Shown: positions 19,712-31,200 of the stretch, piece after piece
Layout of the letters: every line of letters starts with the position of its first letter
Numbering within the stretch: the first letter of the stretch is position 1
The notes under the pieces: model-generated
Told to the model about the DNA's origin: nothing
Databases searched by the model: none
What the model saw: only the letters and a program-made list of their open reading frames with translations
Assembly: GCF_016429015.1 (NCBI RefSeq)
Contig: NZ_JAELTU010000007.1
Location: 22,675-86,674, forward strand
Reading direction: 5' to 3'
Length of the DNA stretch: 64,000 nucleotides
DNA from: Rhizobium sp. ASV20
GTDB lineage: Bacteria; Pseudomonadota; Alphaproteobacteria; Rhizobiales; Rhizobiaceae
Program-made: the position numbers and the translations under genes

Positions 19712-20922
19712 ACCAGACGCCTAAACCCAATTCCTTCCGCTCCGGTCCCGATGAGGACGGCCGTTTCGGCATTTACGGCGGTCGTTTCGTTGCCGAAACG
19801 CTCATGCCGCTGATCCTGGATCTGCAGGAGGAATGGGCGAAGGCGAAGGACGATCCGGCCTTCCAGGCGGAGCTGAAGTCGCTGGGAACGCACTATATCG
19901 GCCGCCCGAGCCCGCTGTATTTCGCCGAGCGCCTGACGGCTGAGCTCGGTGGCGCGAAGATCTATTTCAAGCGCGAAGAACTGAACCACACCGGTTCGCA
20001 CAAGATCAACAACTGCATCGGCCAGATCCTGCTCGCCAAGCGTATGGGCAAGACCCGCATCATCGCCGAGACCGGCGCTGGTCAGCATGGCGTGGCGTCG
20101 GCGACCGTTGCTGCCCGCTTCGGCCTGCCTTGCGTCGTCTACATGGGCGCGACCGATGTCGAGCGTCAGGCGCCGAACGTCTTCCGCATGAAGTTGCTGG
20201 GCGCCGAGGTTATCCCGGTCACCGCCGGCAGCGGCACGCTGAAGGACGCGATGAACGAGGCGCTGCGCGACTGGGTCACCAATGTCGATGACACCTACTA
20301 CCTGATCGGCACGGCTGCCGGCCCGCATCCCTATCCGGAAATGGTCCGCGATTTTCAGGCCGTGATCGGCACGGAAGCCCGCGCGCAGATCCTGGAGGCC
20401 GAAGGCCGCCTGCCGGATCTCGTCGTTGCGGCCGTCGGCGGTGGTTCGAACGCCATCGGTATCTTCCATCCCTTCCTCGATGACGAAGGCGTCAAGATCG
20501 TCGGCGTCGAAGCCGGCGGCAAGGGCCTTGAGGGCGACGAGCACTGTGCCTCCATCACTGCCGGTTCGCCCGGCGTGCTGCACGGCAACCGCACATATCT
20601 GCTGCAGGACGGCGACGGCCAGATCAAAGAGGGACATTCGATTTCGGCCGGCCTCGACTATCCCGGCATCGGCCCGGAACATTCCTGGCTGAACGATATC
20701 GGCCGCGCCGAATATGTTCCGATCATGGACCATGAGGCGCTGGAAGCATTCCAGACGCTGACGCGTCTTGAGGGCATCATCCCCGCGCTCGAGCCGAGCC
20801 ATGCGCTCGCCGAAGTGATCAAGCGTGCCCCGAAGATGGGCAAGGACGAGATCATCCTGATGAACCTCTCCGGCCGCGGCGACAAGGATATCTTCACCGT
20901 CGGCAAGATTCTGGGAATGTGA
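19708..20922 (+). CDS. trpB: Tryptophan synthase beta chain
   Basis: The 404-residue PLP enzyme joins indole and serine. The [15 protein letters not shown]-terminus is standard. The PLP lysine is K99 in [10 protein letters not shown], and the phosphate loop GGGSNAIG and the C-terminal LSGRGDKD are present. GTG is the start at 19708, inside the trpF stop, so translation is coupled. It forms the alpha2-beta2 complex with TrpA, encoded 10 bases downstream. Confidence 0.97.
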   Translation: MNQTPKPNSFRSGPDEDGRFGIYGGRFVAETLMPLILDLQEEWAKAKDDPAFQAELKSLGTHYIGRPSPLYFAERLTAELGGAKIYFKREELNHTGSHKINNCIGQILLAKRMGKTRIIAETGAGQHGVASATVAARFGLPCVVYMGATDVERQAPNVFRMKLLGAEVIPVTAGSGTLKDAMNEALRDWVTNVDDTYYLIGTAAGPHPYPEMVRDFQAVIGTEARAQILEAEGRLPDLVVAAVGGGSNAIGIFHPFLDDEGVKIVGVEAGGKGLEGDEHCASITAGSPGVLHGNRTYLLQDGDGQIKEGHSISAGLDYPGIGPEHSWLNDIGRAEYVPIMDHEALEAFQTLTRLEGIIPALEPSHALAEVIKRAPKMGKDEIILMNLSGRGDKDIFTVGKILGM

Positions 20923-20932
20923 GTTAGACGCC

Positions 20933-21772
20933 ATGACCGCACGTATGGACAAACGCTTCGCCGCCCTGAAGGCTGAAGGCCGCCCGGCACTCGTCACCTA
21001 TTTCATGGGCGGCGATCCCGACTACGAGACCTCGCTCGGCATCATGAAGGCGCTGCCGGAAGCCGGCGCCGACGTCATCGAACTCGGCATGCCCTTTTCC
21101 GATCCCATGGCCGACGGCCCGGCGATTCAGCTTGCCGGCCAGCGCGCCCTGAAGGCTGGCCAGACGCTGAAGAAGACGCTGCAGCTCGCAGCCGACTTCC
21201 GCAAGACGGATGCCGATACCCCGATCGTGATGATGGGCTACTACAATCCGATCTACATCTACGGCGTTGAAAAGTTTCTCGATGATGCGATCGCCGCCGG
21301 CATCGACGGCCTGATCGTCGTCGATCTGCCGCCGGAAATGGATGACGAGCTTTGCATCCCGGCCATCCGCAAGGGCATCAACTTCATCCGCCTGGCAACG
21401 CCGACCACCGATGAAAAGCGCCTGCCGACGGTTCTGAAGAACACCACAGGCTTCGTCTACTACGTTTCGATGAACGGCATCACCGGTTCGGCCCTGCCGG
21501 ACCCGTCGCTGGTTTCGGGCGCCGTCAAGCGCATCAAGCAGCACACCGAACTGCCCGTTTGCGTCGGCTTCGGCGTCAAGACTGCCGAGCACGCCAAGCT
21601 GATCGGCGCTGCCGCTGACGGCGTCGTCGTCGGCACCGCCATCGTCAACCAGATCGCCACCAGCCTTACCAAGGATGGCAAGGCGACCTCAGATACCATC
21701 CAGGCCGTTGCCACGCTTGTGCGCGGTCTGTCGACAGGAACGCGCTCCGCGCGCCTTGTTGCCGCCGAATAG
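20933..21772 (+). CDS. trpA: Tryptophan synthase alpha chain
   Basis: The 279-residue subunit splits indole-3-glycerol phosphate to indole. [14 protein letters not shown] contains the catalytic Glu, MMGYYNPIY and VDLPPEM (catalytic Asp region) follow, and the phosphate loop is [11 protein letters not shown]. It ends the trpFBA set; trpEGDC are not in this window, which fits the split trp genes of rhizobia. Confidence 0.96.
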   Translation: MTARMDKRFAALKAEGRPALVTYFMGGDPDYETSLGIMKALPEAGADVIELGMPFSDPMADGPAIQLAGQRALKAGQTLKKTLQLAADFRKTDADTPIVMMGYYNPIYIYGVEKFLDDAIAAGIDGLIVVDLPPEMDDELCIPAIRKGINFIRLATPTTDEKRLPTVLKNTTGFVYYVSMNGITGSALPDPSLVSGAVKRIKQHTELPVCVGFGVKTAEHAKLIGAAADGVVVGTAIVNQIATSLTKDGKATSDTIQAVATLVRGLSTGTRSARLVAAE

Positions 21773-21880
21773 TTTTCCCATATAGGCCTTTTCCCAATCC
21801 CCAGCGGATTGAGGAAGAGCCCTATGGGCATTTGGTGGCGACTAGGATATCGAATAATTCGGTCGATTAGGAGTTTCGAA

Positions 21881-22792
21881 TTGAACTGGATCACGAACTA
21901 CGTCCGCCCGCGGATCAATTCCATGCTGGGCCGTCGCGAGGTTCCGGAAAATCTCTGGATCAAGTGCCCTGAAACGGGCGAGATGGTCTTCCACAAGGAT
22001 CTGGAAGACAACAAGTGGGTCATTCCTGCCTCCGGCTTCCACATGAAGATGCCGGCGAAGGCTCGCCTTGCCGATCTCTTCGACAAGGGTGAATATGAAG
22101 CCCTGCCGCAGCCGAAGGTGGCGCAGGATCCGCTGAAGTTCCGCGATTCGAAGAAATACAGCGATCGTCTGAAGGACAGCCGCCTGAAGACCGAACAGGA
22201 AGACACGGTTCTTGCTGGCCTCGGCAAGGTTCGCGGCGTGAAGCTCGTGGCTGTCGTTCATGAATTCAACTTCATCGGCGGTTCGCTCGGCATGGCTGCC
22301 GGCGAGGCCATCGTGAAGGCCTTCGAACGCGCGATTGCGGAGAAGTGCCCGCTGGTCATGTTCCCGGCTTCGGGTGGCGCACGCATGCAGGAAGGCATCC
22401 TGTCGCTGATGCAGCTGCCACGCACGACGGTTGCCGTCGATCTGCTGAAGGAAGCCGGGCAGCCTTATGTCGTGGTTCTGACCAACCCGACCACCGGTGG
22501 TGTTACCGCCTCCTACGCCATGCTCGGTGATATCCACATGGCCGAGCCGGGTGCGGAGATCGGCTTTGCCGGCAAGCGCGTTATCGAGCAGACGCTGCGC
22601 GAAAAGCTGCCGGAAGGCTTCCAGACCTCCGAATATCTGCTGGAGCACGGCATGGTCGATATGGTCGTGAAGCGGCATGACATTCCGGACACGCTCGCCT
22701 CGCTCCTGAAGATCCTGACCAAGGCGCCGGCAAACGATGTGTCCGCCAAGAGCCAGAACGGCGCCGCACTGACGGTAGCGGCGAAAGCCTGA
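21881..22792 (+). CDS. accD: Acetyl-CoA carboxylase carboxyltransferase subunit beta
   Basis: The 303-residue protein transfers CO2 from carboxybiotin to acetyl-CoA together with AccA. The crotonase-like core has [32 protein letters not shown] and [13 protein letters not shown]. The preferred start is TTG 21881, seven bases after TAGGAG, so the protein begins [10 protein letters not shown] as homologues do; an ATG at 21809 would add 24 unsupported residues. Of the four zinc-finger cysteines of E. coli AccD only one (C29 in WIKCPETGE) is seen; the other positions hold T, I and S. It precedes folC as in many bacteria. Confidence 0.94.
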   Translation: MNWITNYVRPRINSMLGRREVPENLWIKCPETGEMVFHKDLEDNKWVIPASGFHMKMPAKARLADLFDKGEYEALPQPKVAQDPLKFRDSKKYSDRLKDSRLKTEQEDTVLAGLGKVRGVKLVAVVHEFNFIGGSLGMAAGEAIVKAFERAIAEKCPLVMFPASGGARMQEGILSLMQLPRTTVAVDLLKEAGQPYVVVLTNPTTGGVTASYAMLGDIHMAEPGAEIGFAGKRVIEQTLREKLPEGFQTSEYLLEHGMVDMVVKRHDIPDTLASLLKILTKAPANDVSAKSQNGAALTVAAKA

Positions 22793-22824
22793 TATCATAG
22801 ATAGCCGAAAGGCAGGGGTGCGGG

Positions 22825-24177
22825 ATGACGGCTATGGATCAATCCGCAAAGAGCGAAGCGGCACGGGAAATCGAGAAACTCTTGGAGTTGCACCCCAAGG
22901 GTTTCGATCTCTCTCTGGAGAGAATAACCCGGCTGCTCGATATCCTCGGCAATCCTCACAAGAAACTGCCGCCGGTGATCCATGTCGCCGGCACCAACGG
23001 CAAGGGATCGGTCACGGCCTTCTGCCGGGCTCTGCTTGAGGCCGGTGGTTACAGCGTGCATGTCCATACCTCGCCGCATCTGGTGAACTGGCACGAGCGT
23101 TACCGCATGGGCGTCAAGGGCGGTCGCGGTGAACTCGTAGACGATGCCGTCTTCGCCGATGCCCTGCGTCGCATCGCTGCCGCCAATGCCGGCCAGAAGA
23201 TCACCGTCTTTGAAATCCTGACGGCCGCAACCTTCCTTCTCTTCGCTGAACACCCAGCCGATGCCGCCGTCATCGAAGTCGGTCTCGGCGGCCGCTTCGA
23301 TGCCACCAACGTTATTTCCGATCCGGCCGTTTCGGTCATCATGCCGATTTCGCTGGATCATCAGCCCTATCTCGGCGACCGTGTCGAACTGATCGCCGCC
23401 GAGAAGGCCGGCATCATGAAGTCGGGCCATCCTGTCGTTATCGGCCATCAGGAATATGATGCCGCCCTCGATGTGCTGATATCGACGGCGGAGCGGCTTC
23501 GTTGCCCGACCGCCGTTTTCGGCCAGGATTTTTCCGCCCACGAGGAATATGGCAAGCTGGTCTATCAGGACGAGTTCGGTCTGGCTGACTTGCCGCTGCC
23601 GCGCCTGCCGGGCCGCCACCAATATGGCAATGCCGCCGCCGCCATCCGCGCCATCAAGGCTGCTGGTTTCGCTGTCACTGAGGCGATGATGGAAAAGGCG
23701 ATGACCTCCGTCGAGTGGCCGGGTCGCCTGCAGCGGCTGACGGAAGGCGATCTGATCCCGCATGCCCCCGAAGGCGCGGAAATCTGGGTCGATGGCGGCC
23801 ATAATCCTGGCGCCGGCGAAGTCATCGCCGAGGCCATGGCCAATTTCGAGGAGCGTCAGCCGCGACCGCTATTCTTGATCATCGGCATGATCAACACCAA
23901 GGACCCGGTCGGCTATTTCAAGGCCTTCGCCGGTCTTGCCGAGAAGGTCTATTGCGTGCCGATCCGCGGCAGCGATGCGATGATCGATCCGGTCATTCTG
24001 GCAAACGCGGCTTATGATGCCGGGCTGGTGGCGGAGCCCATGTCCGATGTCGGTGAGGCGCTGGATGCGATCAAGGCGTTTGCCGTGCCGAATTTGCCGG
24101 CGCCGCGCATCCTCATCGGCGGCTCCCTCTATCTGGTCGGCGATGTCCTTGCCGATAATGGTACGCCGCCGCGGTAG
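22825..24177 (+). CDS. folC: Dihydrofolate synthase / folylpolyglutamate synthase
   Basis: The 450-residue Mur-ligase-family enzyme adds glutamate to dihydropteroate and folates. The ATP loop is HVAGTNGKGSV, TSPHLVNWHERYR binds folate, EVGLGGRFDATNVI and ISLDHQPYLGD follow, and VDGGHNPGAGEVI is in the C-terminal domain. It lies 32 bases after accD. A strong bidirectional terminator ends the unit. Confidence 0.95.
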   Translation: MTAMDQSAKSEAAREIEKLLELHPKGFDLSLERITRLLDILGNPHKKLPPVIHVAGTNGKGSVTAFCRALLEAGGYSVHVHTSPHLVNWHERYRMGVKGGRGELVDDAVFADALRRIAAANAGQKITVFEILTAATFLLFAEHPADAAVIEVGLGGRFDATNVISDPAVSVIMPISLDHQPYLGDRVELIAAEKAGIMKSGHPVVIGHQEYDAALDVLISTAERLRCPTAVFGQDFSAHEEYGKLVYQDEFGLADLPLPRLPGRHQYGNAAAAIRAIKAAGFAVTEAMMEKAMTSVEWPGRLQRLTEGDLIPHAPEGAEIWVDGGHNPGAGEVIAEAMANFEERQPRPLFLIIGMINTKDPVGYFKAFAGLAEKVYCVPIRGSDAMIDPVILANAAYDAGLVAEPMSDVGEALDAIKAFAVPNLPAPRILIGGSLYLVGDVLADNGTPPR

Positions 24178-24195
24178 ACCAAATCGAGATCAATA

Positions 24196-24224
24196 AAAAA
24201 AGCCCGGTCGAGCCGGGCTTTTTT
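24196..24224. terminator. Bidirectional terminator between folC and trxA
   Basis: AAAAAAGCCCGG and CCGGGCTTTTTT form a 12-base stem with a 5-base loop; the A and T runs suit both convergent genes. Confidence 0.92.
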
Positions 24225-24247
24225 CGTTTATGCGGTCGATACCGAGA

Positions 24248-24568
24248 TCAGGATGCGCTGGAGATCCAGTTCTGCAGAGCGGTCTTCGGAGCGGCGCCGA
24301 CCTTGATGTCAGCCACTTCGCCGCCCTTGAACATGGCAAGCGTCGGGATCGAGCGAACGCCGAACTGGGCAGCCAGTTCCGGATTTTCGTCGATGTTGAG
24401 CTTGGCGACCTTGACCTTGCCTTCGAACTGCACTGCGAGCTCTTCGAGAGCCGGAGCGATCATCTTGCACGGACCACACCATTCAGCCCAGAAATCAACA
24501 ACGACGGGCTCGGCGGACTGCAGGACTTCGGCGGCGAAGTTGGAGGTATCGACTTTAACGGTAGCCAT
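24248..24568 (-). CDS. trxA: Thioredoxin
   Basis: The 106-residue protein carries the redox WCGPCK motif (C31, C34) after the buried DFWAEW, and the cis-proline loop [12 protein letters not shown]. It is a general cytoplasmic disulfide reductant. It lies 75 bases downstream of addA on the same strand and may be part of that transcript or have its own promoter. Confidence 0.97.
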   Translation of the reverse strand: MATVKVDTSNFAAEVLQSAEPVVVDFWAEWCGPCKMIAPALEELAVQFEGKVKVAKLNIDENPELAAQFGVRSIPTLAMFKGGEVADIKVGAAPKTALQNWISSAS

Positions 24569-24643
24569 AGGCTGCTCCTTTACCAGGATTTGCGGTTGCT
24601 AAATATGTGAGGCGGCGACGCCTGAATTTCAATGTCCGATATT

Positions 24644-27600
24644 TCACTTTGTCTGGAGCTCTGCAAGCGCCGATGCCAGGGCGTCGTCAGAGAGCCTATA
24701 GATCGAGGCGCCTTCGGTATAGACCAGCAGGCAATCGATCCGCTTTTCCGGATAGAGCGGAGAAAGGATGGCGCGATAGATCGCAAGCTGCGCTCTATGG
24801 GCGAAAGGGATGTCGATATCGCTGCGGGGCGGCACGCGATTGGTCTTGTAATCCAGAATGACGACGCGGTCCTCAAGGTCAGCAAGACGATCGATCCGGC
24901 CGGAGACGGCGTAGGACTGGCCGCCGAGTTTCAGCGTTCCCATAAGCGAAACTTCGGCCTGTGCATGCGTGCCGAATGTGCCCTGAAGTTCCGGATGCGC
25001 CAGGAGCGCCATGACGGAGCCGATCAAGGCTTCCCGTTCCGCCTGAGGCCAGAAGCGCGCGGCGCGCTCGGCATAACGTCGGGCGGCATCCGCTCGATCC
25101 TGCGGCGCTATGTCGGGCAATGTCTGCAGCATACGGTGGATGAATCGGCCCTTCTGCAGGGCACGGTCCGATTTCGCCTTTTCGCCGAATAGCGCTGACG
25201 TGACGAGCAGGTTGTCGGCTTCGTCATCGACGACGGTGCCGACGCCGGAAGGGCTGAGTGGGCGAGGGAGGCTCTTCTGTGGCGGCAGCGGCCGGCTGAG
25301 AGCTGCCGGCAAGCTTGCCCGTTCCGCCGGTTTTTCCGGCTCTTGCATGGCCTCGAAATCACGCCGGACCTGGGCGACGCGCCAGCTCAAACCCTGCCAC
25401 TCGCCGTCCGGACCGGTGAAGGTCGTTGGCGTGCAGTGCTGCTCGTCTCCGCGCAGAGCGCCCGAAATCATGGCGTGCCATGTATCGGCATTCTCGCGGA
25501 TGCCGCGATAGCCGCAAATGATCAGTCGGTCGGCTGCACGCGTCATGCCGACATAGAGCAGGCGCCGATATTCCTCCTCCGCCAGGGATTGCAGCCGCGC
25601 CGTATCCGCCTGCGTCAGCGAATTGGCGAGCGCCGAGACCGGAACCCAGACCGGTAGCGGAATCTGGTCCTTGCCGGTTTCGATCAGCCGCATCTTCGGC
25701 AAATGCGTGTGGGTAAAGGATTTGCCGCCGCCGTCGACGAGGAAAACGATCGGCGCCTCCAGCCCCTTCGAGGCATGCACCGTCATGATCCGCACTTCGT
25801 TGCGGCCCTTGTCCTGCTCGCGCTTGACCGTCGGAGCTTCCAGCTCCAGCGTCGAGATGAAGGACTGAAGGCCGGGCAGGCCGCTTGTTTCGTGATCCAG
25901 TGCGAAGGTAAGGAATTCGTCGAGGATGTCGCTGACCTCGGTGCCAAGCCGCGCCAGAAACTGCCGCCGGCCGCCGAAACTACCGAGCACACGGGCGTAG
26001 AAGTCATGGACCGGCAGGCTTTTCGACAAAGCGAGAAAGGTCTTCAGCCGATCGGCTGTCAGCAGGAAGCGATCATGGCCATCCTCGGCGAATCGCTGCA
26101 AATGAGCCCAGACGCTCTGGCCGTCATCGCGATAGGCGGCGACCGCAAAGACGTCTTCTTCGCTGAGATCGAACAGTGGGCTCTTCAGCAGGGCGCAGAG
26201 AGAAAGATCGTCTTCCGGCAGCAGCAGGAAGCGGCCGAGCGCAAGAAGATCCTGAATGGCGATATGGCTGGTCAGCACCAGACGGTCGGCGCCGGCGACG
26301 GGAATATTGCCGCGTCGTTTCAATGCGCGGGTAAGCGCATTGACGAAGCTGTCACGCTTGCGCACCAGCACAAGGATGTCACCGGCTTCGATGAACCGGG
26401 CTTTGCCCTTCTCGATGATCGTTTCGCGCCCGACCAGATTGCCGATAGTCTGTGCCATCCGCCGCGCCAGAATAGCGGCAGGTGCGCTCTCGGGCGTCGA
26501 ATCGAAAGGCGCCGTCCAGTCCTCTTCCCTGGCGGCCGGCTCCGGCGCGATCATCTCCCAGAGATCGACGGCGCCGGGATGGCCGATGCGGCTGGAGCGA
26601 TGCACCACCGGCTCGTTGACGGCGCTGAGGCCTCTCGCATTGTCCGGGCTGGTGAAGACATGGTCGACTGCGCCAAGCACATCGGCCGTCGATCGGAAGG
26701 AGAGGGGGAGGCGGATTGATGAGAATCGCTGGCCGCTGGCATCCACCCGCCGTCGTGTGCGGTCGCTTTCCTCGGAAAAGCGTTCGGGACGTGCGCCCTG
26801 GAACGAATAGATCGATTGCTTCTCGTCGCCAACGGCAAAGATGGTTCTGAGCGTCGGCCGGGCGCTATCGCCGGAAAAGAAATCTTCGGCCAGCGACTGG
26901 ATGACGCTCCACTGGATCGGGCTGGTGTCCTGCGCCTCATCGACGAGGATGTGGTCGATGCCTTGATCCAGCTTGTAGTGAATCCAGGGGCCGACATCCT
27001 TCTTGGTCAGGAGATCGGCCGTGCGGGTGATCAGATCCTCGAAATCGAGCTGGCTGCGCCGCTTCTTCAGCTCCTCATAATCCCGGTTCAGCCGGTCGGC
27101 TAGGATGAGGGCAGCCCGCGTCGCGCGGTACATCCGCATCAGCTTCAACCGGTCGCGGCAGGCAACGACGTGGGCGCGTGCCTCAGAGACAGCCTCGGCA
27201 AGGGATGGTGCATCCGCAAGCATCGCCTTGACAAAAAACTGGCTGTCCGATTTCGGCTCGCCTTTCGCGGTGAGCATGACTTTTTCGAGGATCTCAGCGC
27301 GGGCGACGGGATCTGGCTCGCGTTTGGCGAGGCGCAGCGCATAGGCGATCTCCTGCGCCTTGGCGCCGCCTTTCTGGTCGGCAAGCGTCAGATAAAGCTC
27401 AAGCGTTGCTCCGGCGAGGCCGGGAAGCGGCCAGTACTGCCCTGCGATGCCGGCTTCAGTGTCGCCGGCAGAGAGGCCGAGCCTTGCCAAGAGCGCCGCT
27501 TCAACGCCGCCTTGACGCTCTGCCGGCTCCGTGAAGCGGCGAATGGCGTTTCGATTGGCGACGATATCGCCAAGCAGCGTTTCCAGACCCGATTCGTCAC

Positions 27601-28210
27601 CGAGATCGAGCACATAGGCAAAGGCGTCTGCCAATTCGGCGTCGCCATGCGGTGTTGCGGATGAAAGCAGCGCGCGTCGGGCATCGTCGAGCAAGGTCGC
27701 TGCTGCCCGGTCGTCGAGAACGGAGAAATGCCCGGCAACATTCGCCTCAAGCGGGAATTGATGCAGCAGAGCCTCGCAAAAGGCATGGATGGTCTGGATC
27801 TTCAGACCACCGGGCGTTTCCAGCGCCTTGGCGAAGAGCCGCCGTGCTTCGGCGAGCTTGAATATGTCAGGCTCCTTGCCCTCGATGTCGGCGATGCGCG
27901 CCTTCAGTTCTTCGTCCGGCATCGTCGCCCAGGCCGCCAGCCGGTCGAAGACACGATTCGACATTTCGGACGCTGCCGCCTTGGTATAGGTGAGGCAGAG
28001 AATGGCGGAGGGGCGCGCGCCAGCCAGAAGCAGGCGGATGACGCGCTGCGTCAGTACATGCGTCTTGCCGGAGCCGGCATTGGCCGAAACCCAGGCCGAG
28101 CGTTCGGGATCGGAGGCGATCGATTGCTGGATCGTCGTCCAGCTGATCCAGACGCCCGGGTCATCGCTTTCAGGCAGGCTGGCGATGTCGTCGGCGGAAA
28201 AATCACTCAT
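24644..28210 (-). CDS. addA: AddA, helicase-nuclease subunit of double-strand break repair
   Basis: The 1188-residue UvrD-like protein has Walker A ANAGSGKT (residues 43-50), then LCLTYTKAAASEM, VDEAQDTSPIQWSVIQ (Walker B) and VGDEKQSIYSFQGARPE. A C-terminal PD-(D/E)XK nuclease has DYKTNR at about residues 1120-1125. AddAB unwinds and resects DNA ends for RecA, replacing RecBCD in alphaproteobacteria. I chose ATG 28210 (MSDFSADD), which overlaps addB by 8 bases; an upstream frame of 25 codons lies inside addB. Confidence 0.95.
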   Translation of the reverse strand: MSDFSADDIASLPESDDPGVWISWTTIQQSIASDPERSAWVSANAGSGKTHVLTQRVIRLLLAGARPSAILCLTYTKAAASEMSNRVFDRLAAWATMPDEELKARIADIEGKEPDIFKLAEARRLFAKALETPGGLKIQTIHAFCEALLHQFPLEANVAGHFSVLDDRAAATLLDDARRALLSSATPHGDAELADAFAYVLDLGDESGLETLLGDIVANRNAIRRFTEPAERQGGVEAALLARLGLSAGDTEAGIAGQYWPLPGLAGATLELYLTLADQKGGAKAQEIAYALRLAKREPDPVARAEILEKVMLTAKGEPKSDSQFFVKAMLADAPSLAEAVSEARAHVVACRDRLKLMRMYRATRAALILADRLNRDYEELKKRRSQLDFEDLITRTADLLTKKDVGPWIHYKLDQGIDHILVDEAQDTSPIQWSVIQSLAEDFFSGDSARPTLRTIFAVGDEKQSIYSFQGARPERFSEESDRTRRRVDASGQRFSSIRLPLSFRSTADVLGAVDHVFTSPDNARGLSAVNEPVVHRSSRIGHPGAVDLWEMIAPEPAAREEDWTAPFDSTPESAPAAILARRMAQTIGNLVGRETIIEKGKARFIEAGDILVLVRKRDSFVNALTRALKRRGNIPVAGADRLVLTSHIAIQDLLALGRFLLLPEDDLSLCALLKSPLFDLSEEDVFAVAAYRDDGQSVWAHLQRFAEDGHDRFLLTADRLKTFLALSKSLPVHDFYARVLGSFGGRRQFLARLGTEVSDILDEFLTFALDHETSGLPGLQSFISTLELEAPTVKREQDKGRNEVRIMTVHASKGLEAPIVFLVDGGGKSFTHTHLPKMRLIETGKDQIPLPVWVPVSALANSLTQADTARLQSLAEEEYRRLLYVGMTRAADRLIICGYRGIRENADTWHAMISGALRGDEQHCTPTTFTGPDGEWQGLSWRVAQVRRDFEAMQEPEKPAERASLPAALSRPLPPQKSLPRPLSPSGVGTVVDDEADNLLVTSALFGEKAKSDRALQKGRFIHRMLQTLPDIAPQDRADAARRYAERAARFWPQAEREALIGSVMALLAHPELQGTFGTHAQAEVSLMGTLKLGGQSYAVSGRIDRLADLEDRVVILDYKTNRVPPRSDIDIPFAHRAQLAIYRAILSPLYPEKRIDCLLVYTEGASIYRLSDDALASALAELQTK

Positions 28211-31200
28211 CGCCGCCGCCTTCCTGCTCGCTTTCGGCCGTCGACCATTCCGAAACGCGGGCGAGATGATCGTAATCGCCGCCATATTCGAACTGCTGGG
28301 CTGGGATCAGCCGCGAGGAAAAACCCTTTTCGCCCGATTGCAGCAGCGAGACGAACTTCACCAGCTGGTCCATCGATTCCTGCGCCAGATCCATTGCCGA
28401 CTTCGTTTCCGTCTTGCCGCCGCGGGCGGAATGCTCGTTGTTGACCTGGTCGACCTTGAAGCGATCGCCGGGTCGCAGCCGGACATAAAGCAGGTTTTCG
28501 GGCAGCAGCGCGCCGATATTGCGGAAGGCGCCCGCTTTCAGCGCATAGGCTTCCAGCGCCAGCTGCGGATCGAGCAGCGCGCGGGCCTGTGGCGGAGAGG
28601 GATTGTAACCGGTCTTGTAGTCGATGATGTCGGCAGCCTTGTCGCTCTTGATGTCGATGCGGTCGGCGACACCGGTCAGCCTGACGCCGATCGGCTCGAT
28701 CTCGACCCCAGCCGGCACTTCCGTGGCCGTTTTGCGTACCTCGGGCCGTCGCTCGGCTTCCCAATCAACAAAGGCGCGAGCCACTTCGCGAAACCGCGGC
28801 CGCCAGACGCTGTCGATATGATCGGGCAAGCGTTCCGCATCGAAGAGATCCGCGATGATGCGATCCATGGCCAGCGTCGCATCCGGCGTTCCGGCAATAT
28901 GCCCCTCGCGGACGAAGCGATCGATGATCTTGTGATAGAGCGTACCCCGCTCGGCCGGGCCGGGATCACGGTTGAACGGGTCGACCGCATCGAGCCGCAG
29001 CACACGCCGGGCATAGATGGCATAGGGGTCGCGGCGCAGGCGTCCCACCTCGCTGAAGGAATAGCTCTTCGGTTGCAGCTCGGCGGGTGGTCGCGGCGCG
29101 GGCCGCAGGGCCGGAGCCTGATTGTCGCCGTCATCGATCATGCCAGCCCAGTGACGATACTGATTGCCTCGTTCCCTCATGGCGCTTTCGAGATCTTCGC
29201 CCCCAAGCGCGATCAGCCGCTGCAGCCAGCGTGAGGCGACCGTCGGCGTTGATCCCTGGCGCAGCGCACGGGAGTAGATGAGGTCGGGCGTGCCGTTAGC
29301 CATTTCGAAGTCGTGGGCAAGCTGGCCGATGCGCCGTTCCGGCGGCTCGAGCCCGATCTCCGTCTTCATCGTGCGGGAGATGAACGGGTTGTTTGCCGTC
29401 TGTCCCGGCCAGGACCCCTCGTTCAATCCGCCAAGAATCAGCGTATCGACGCTTTGCAGGCGCGCTTCCAGCGTGCCGAAGATGAAGAGGCGAGGGTGGC
29501 TTAGCGCGCGCGGCTTGACCGCCTGCCCGACGCAAAGTGCCGTCATGATATCGATCCATTGCGGGCCATCCGCCTCGAGCTGGCCGTCGGTATCGATGAC
29601 TTCCTTCAACAGGCTGGCGAGCGTATCCCCAGCCTCTCCGGACCAAAGTGCGGCCAGATCACCGCGTTCGTCTGCAGCCGCGGCTTCCAATGTCCGCCCG
29701 GTGCTTTCGGCCCATTCCGAAAGGGTCGGAAGTCCGTCGACCGTCCGCAAGGAAAGCGCGGACACAAGCGGCTCGCACGCCTTGCTGACCCGCCGCGCGA
29801 GTTCGCGGGCATGCTCTACAGAGTCCGAAGGAAGCGATTTGCGCCATTGCGGCGCATGACGATCATTCGCTTGCTGCGCCAGCCGGAGATCGAGCAAGGC
29901 TTCCAGCGTGCCGATATCGACATTGGCGACACCACCGCGGAGCGCCAGGATTTCCAGAGCATCGACGCCGAGCCGGTGCATTTCCGGCGGCAGGCCAAAG
30001 CGCGCCAAGGGATGCTTGAGCAGCGAGATGACCGCAACGGGATCGCCGGGGCGAAGCGTCGCTTCGAGTAGCAATTGCAACAGCGTGCCTTGCGGCGTGG
30101 CGTTGAGCGGCGTACCGGCCGAATCGTCCGCCGTGATGCCGAAACGGGCGAGCTCTGCGGTGACCCGTCTGGCAAGATTGCGGTCCGGGGTGATCAAGGC
30201 CGCCTGGCTCTCGCCGCCATTGCGGCCCGGCTTGTCCAGCGCCAGCCGTAGAGCGATGGCGATTGCCGTCGCTTCCTCACGCTCGTTCGACGCCTCGATC
30301 AGCGATACGTCGGCAAAGGCTCGGTTGATTGCGTCGGGGGCGAGCGTCTTGCGCCAGTCTCCCCAGCCGCTTGTCGCCTTTGCCGGTGCCAGCGCCCGCG
30401 ACAAGATCTGAGCGCGCATCTGCATGGTCTCAGATGCATCGTTGATGGTCTCGACGTCGCGCCGGGTGATGTGCAGCCGCTTGAGCAGCAGCGACAGGCC
30501 ATATTGTGGATGGCTGCGGGTTGTGGGATCCGACCGTTCTCCTGCGGCCGTTTCCGGCGCCACGAGTTGCCAGTCTTCCTCCGGCATCGCCACATCGAGC
30601 CCCGGCAGCACGATTACCCCCTGCGGTAGCGAGGCGACGGCTGCGATCAGCTCCGCGGTAGCCGGTACTGAACCGGTCGAGCCTGCAATGATCACCGGCC
30701 CCGGATGCTGGGCCGCTACGATCCGCTGCGCCTCTGCACGCAGAACGGCGTTGCGATTGCGGGCGGACGAGGATTTGCCGAGTTCTTCGAGGCGAGCCGG
30801 CCAGAAGGCGCTGGCGATGCGCAGAAACTCGGCGGTCAGCTGCCACCAAAGCGCATGTTCTTCGGCGCCGAGATTGGCAAGTTCGCTCCACTCGCGATCC
30901 TCGGTCTCGAGTGAATCGATCAGTTCGGCAAGGTTGCGGGCAAGCCAGATGGCATCGGCCGGGCTTGCCGGCGCCACCAGCGGCGAATCGGAATGAATGT
31001 CGCGCACGATCTGCGGCAGCTTGTTGCGCCAGGCAAGGATCAGTCGCGCCAGCTCCAGTAATCGTGCGGTATTGGCGAGCGGCTGCGCCAGTTCGGCAGT
31101 TTCAGGCAGGGCTTCCTCGAAATAGCCGCTGTCGTCGTCGGTTTCGCCGAGCGCGCGAATGACCGGCAGGATGGCCGAACTGCCGCCGAGCAGATCGACG

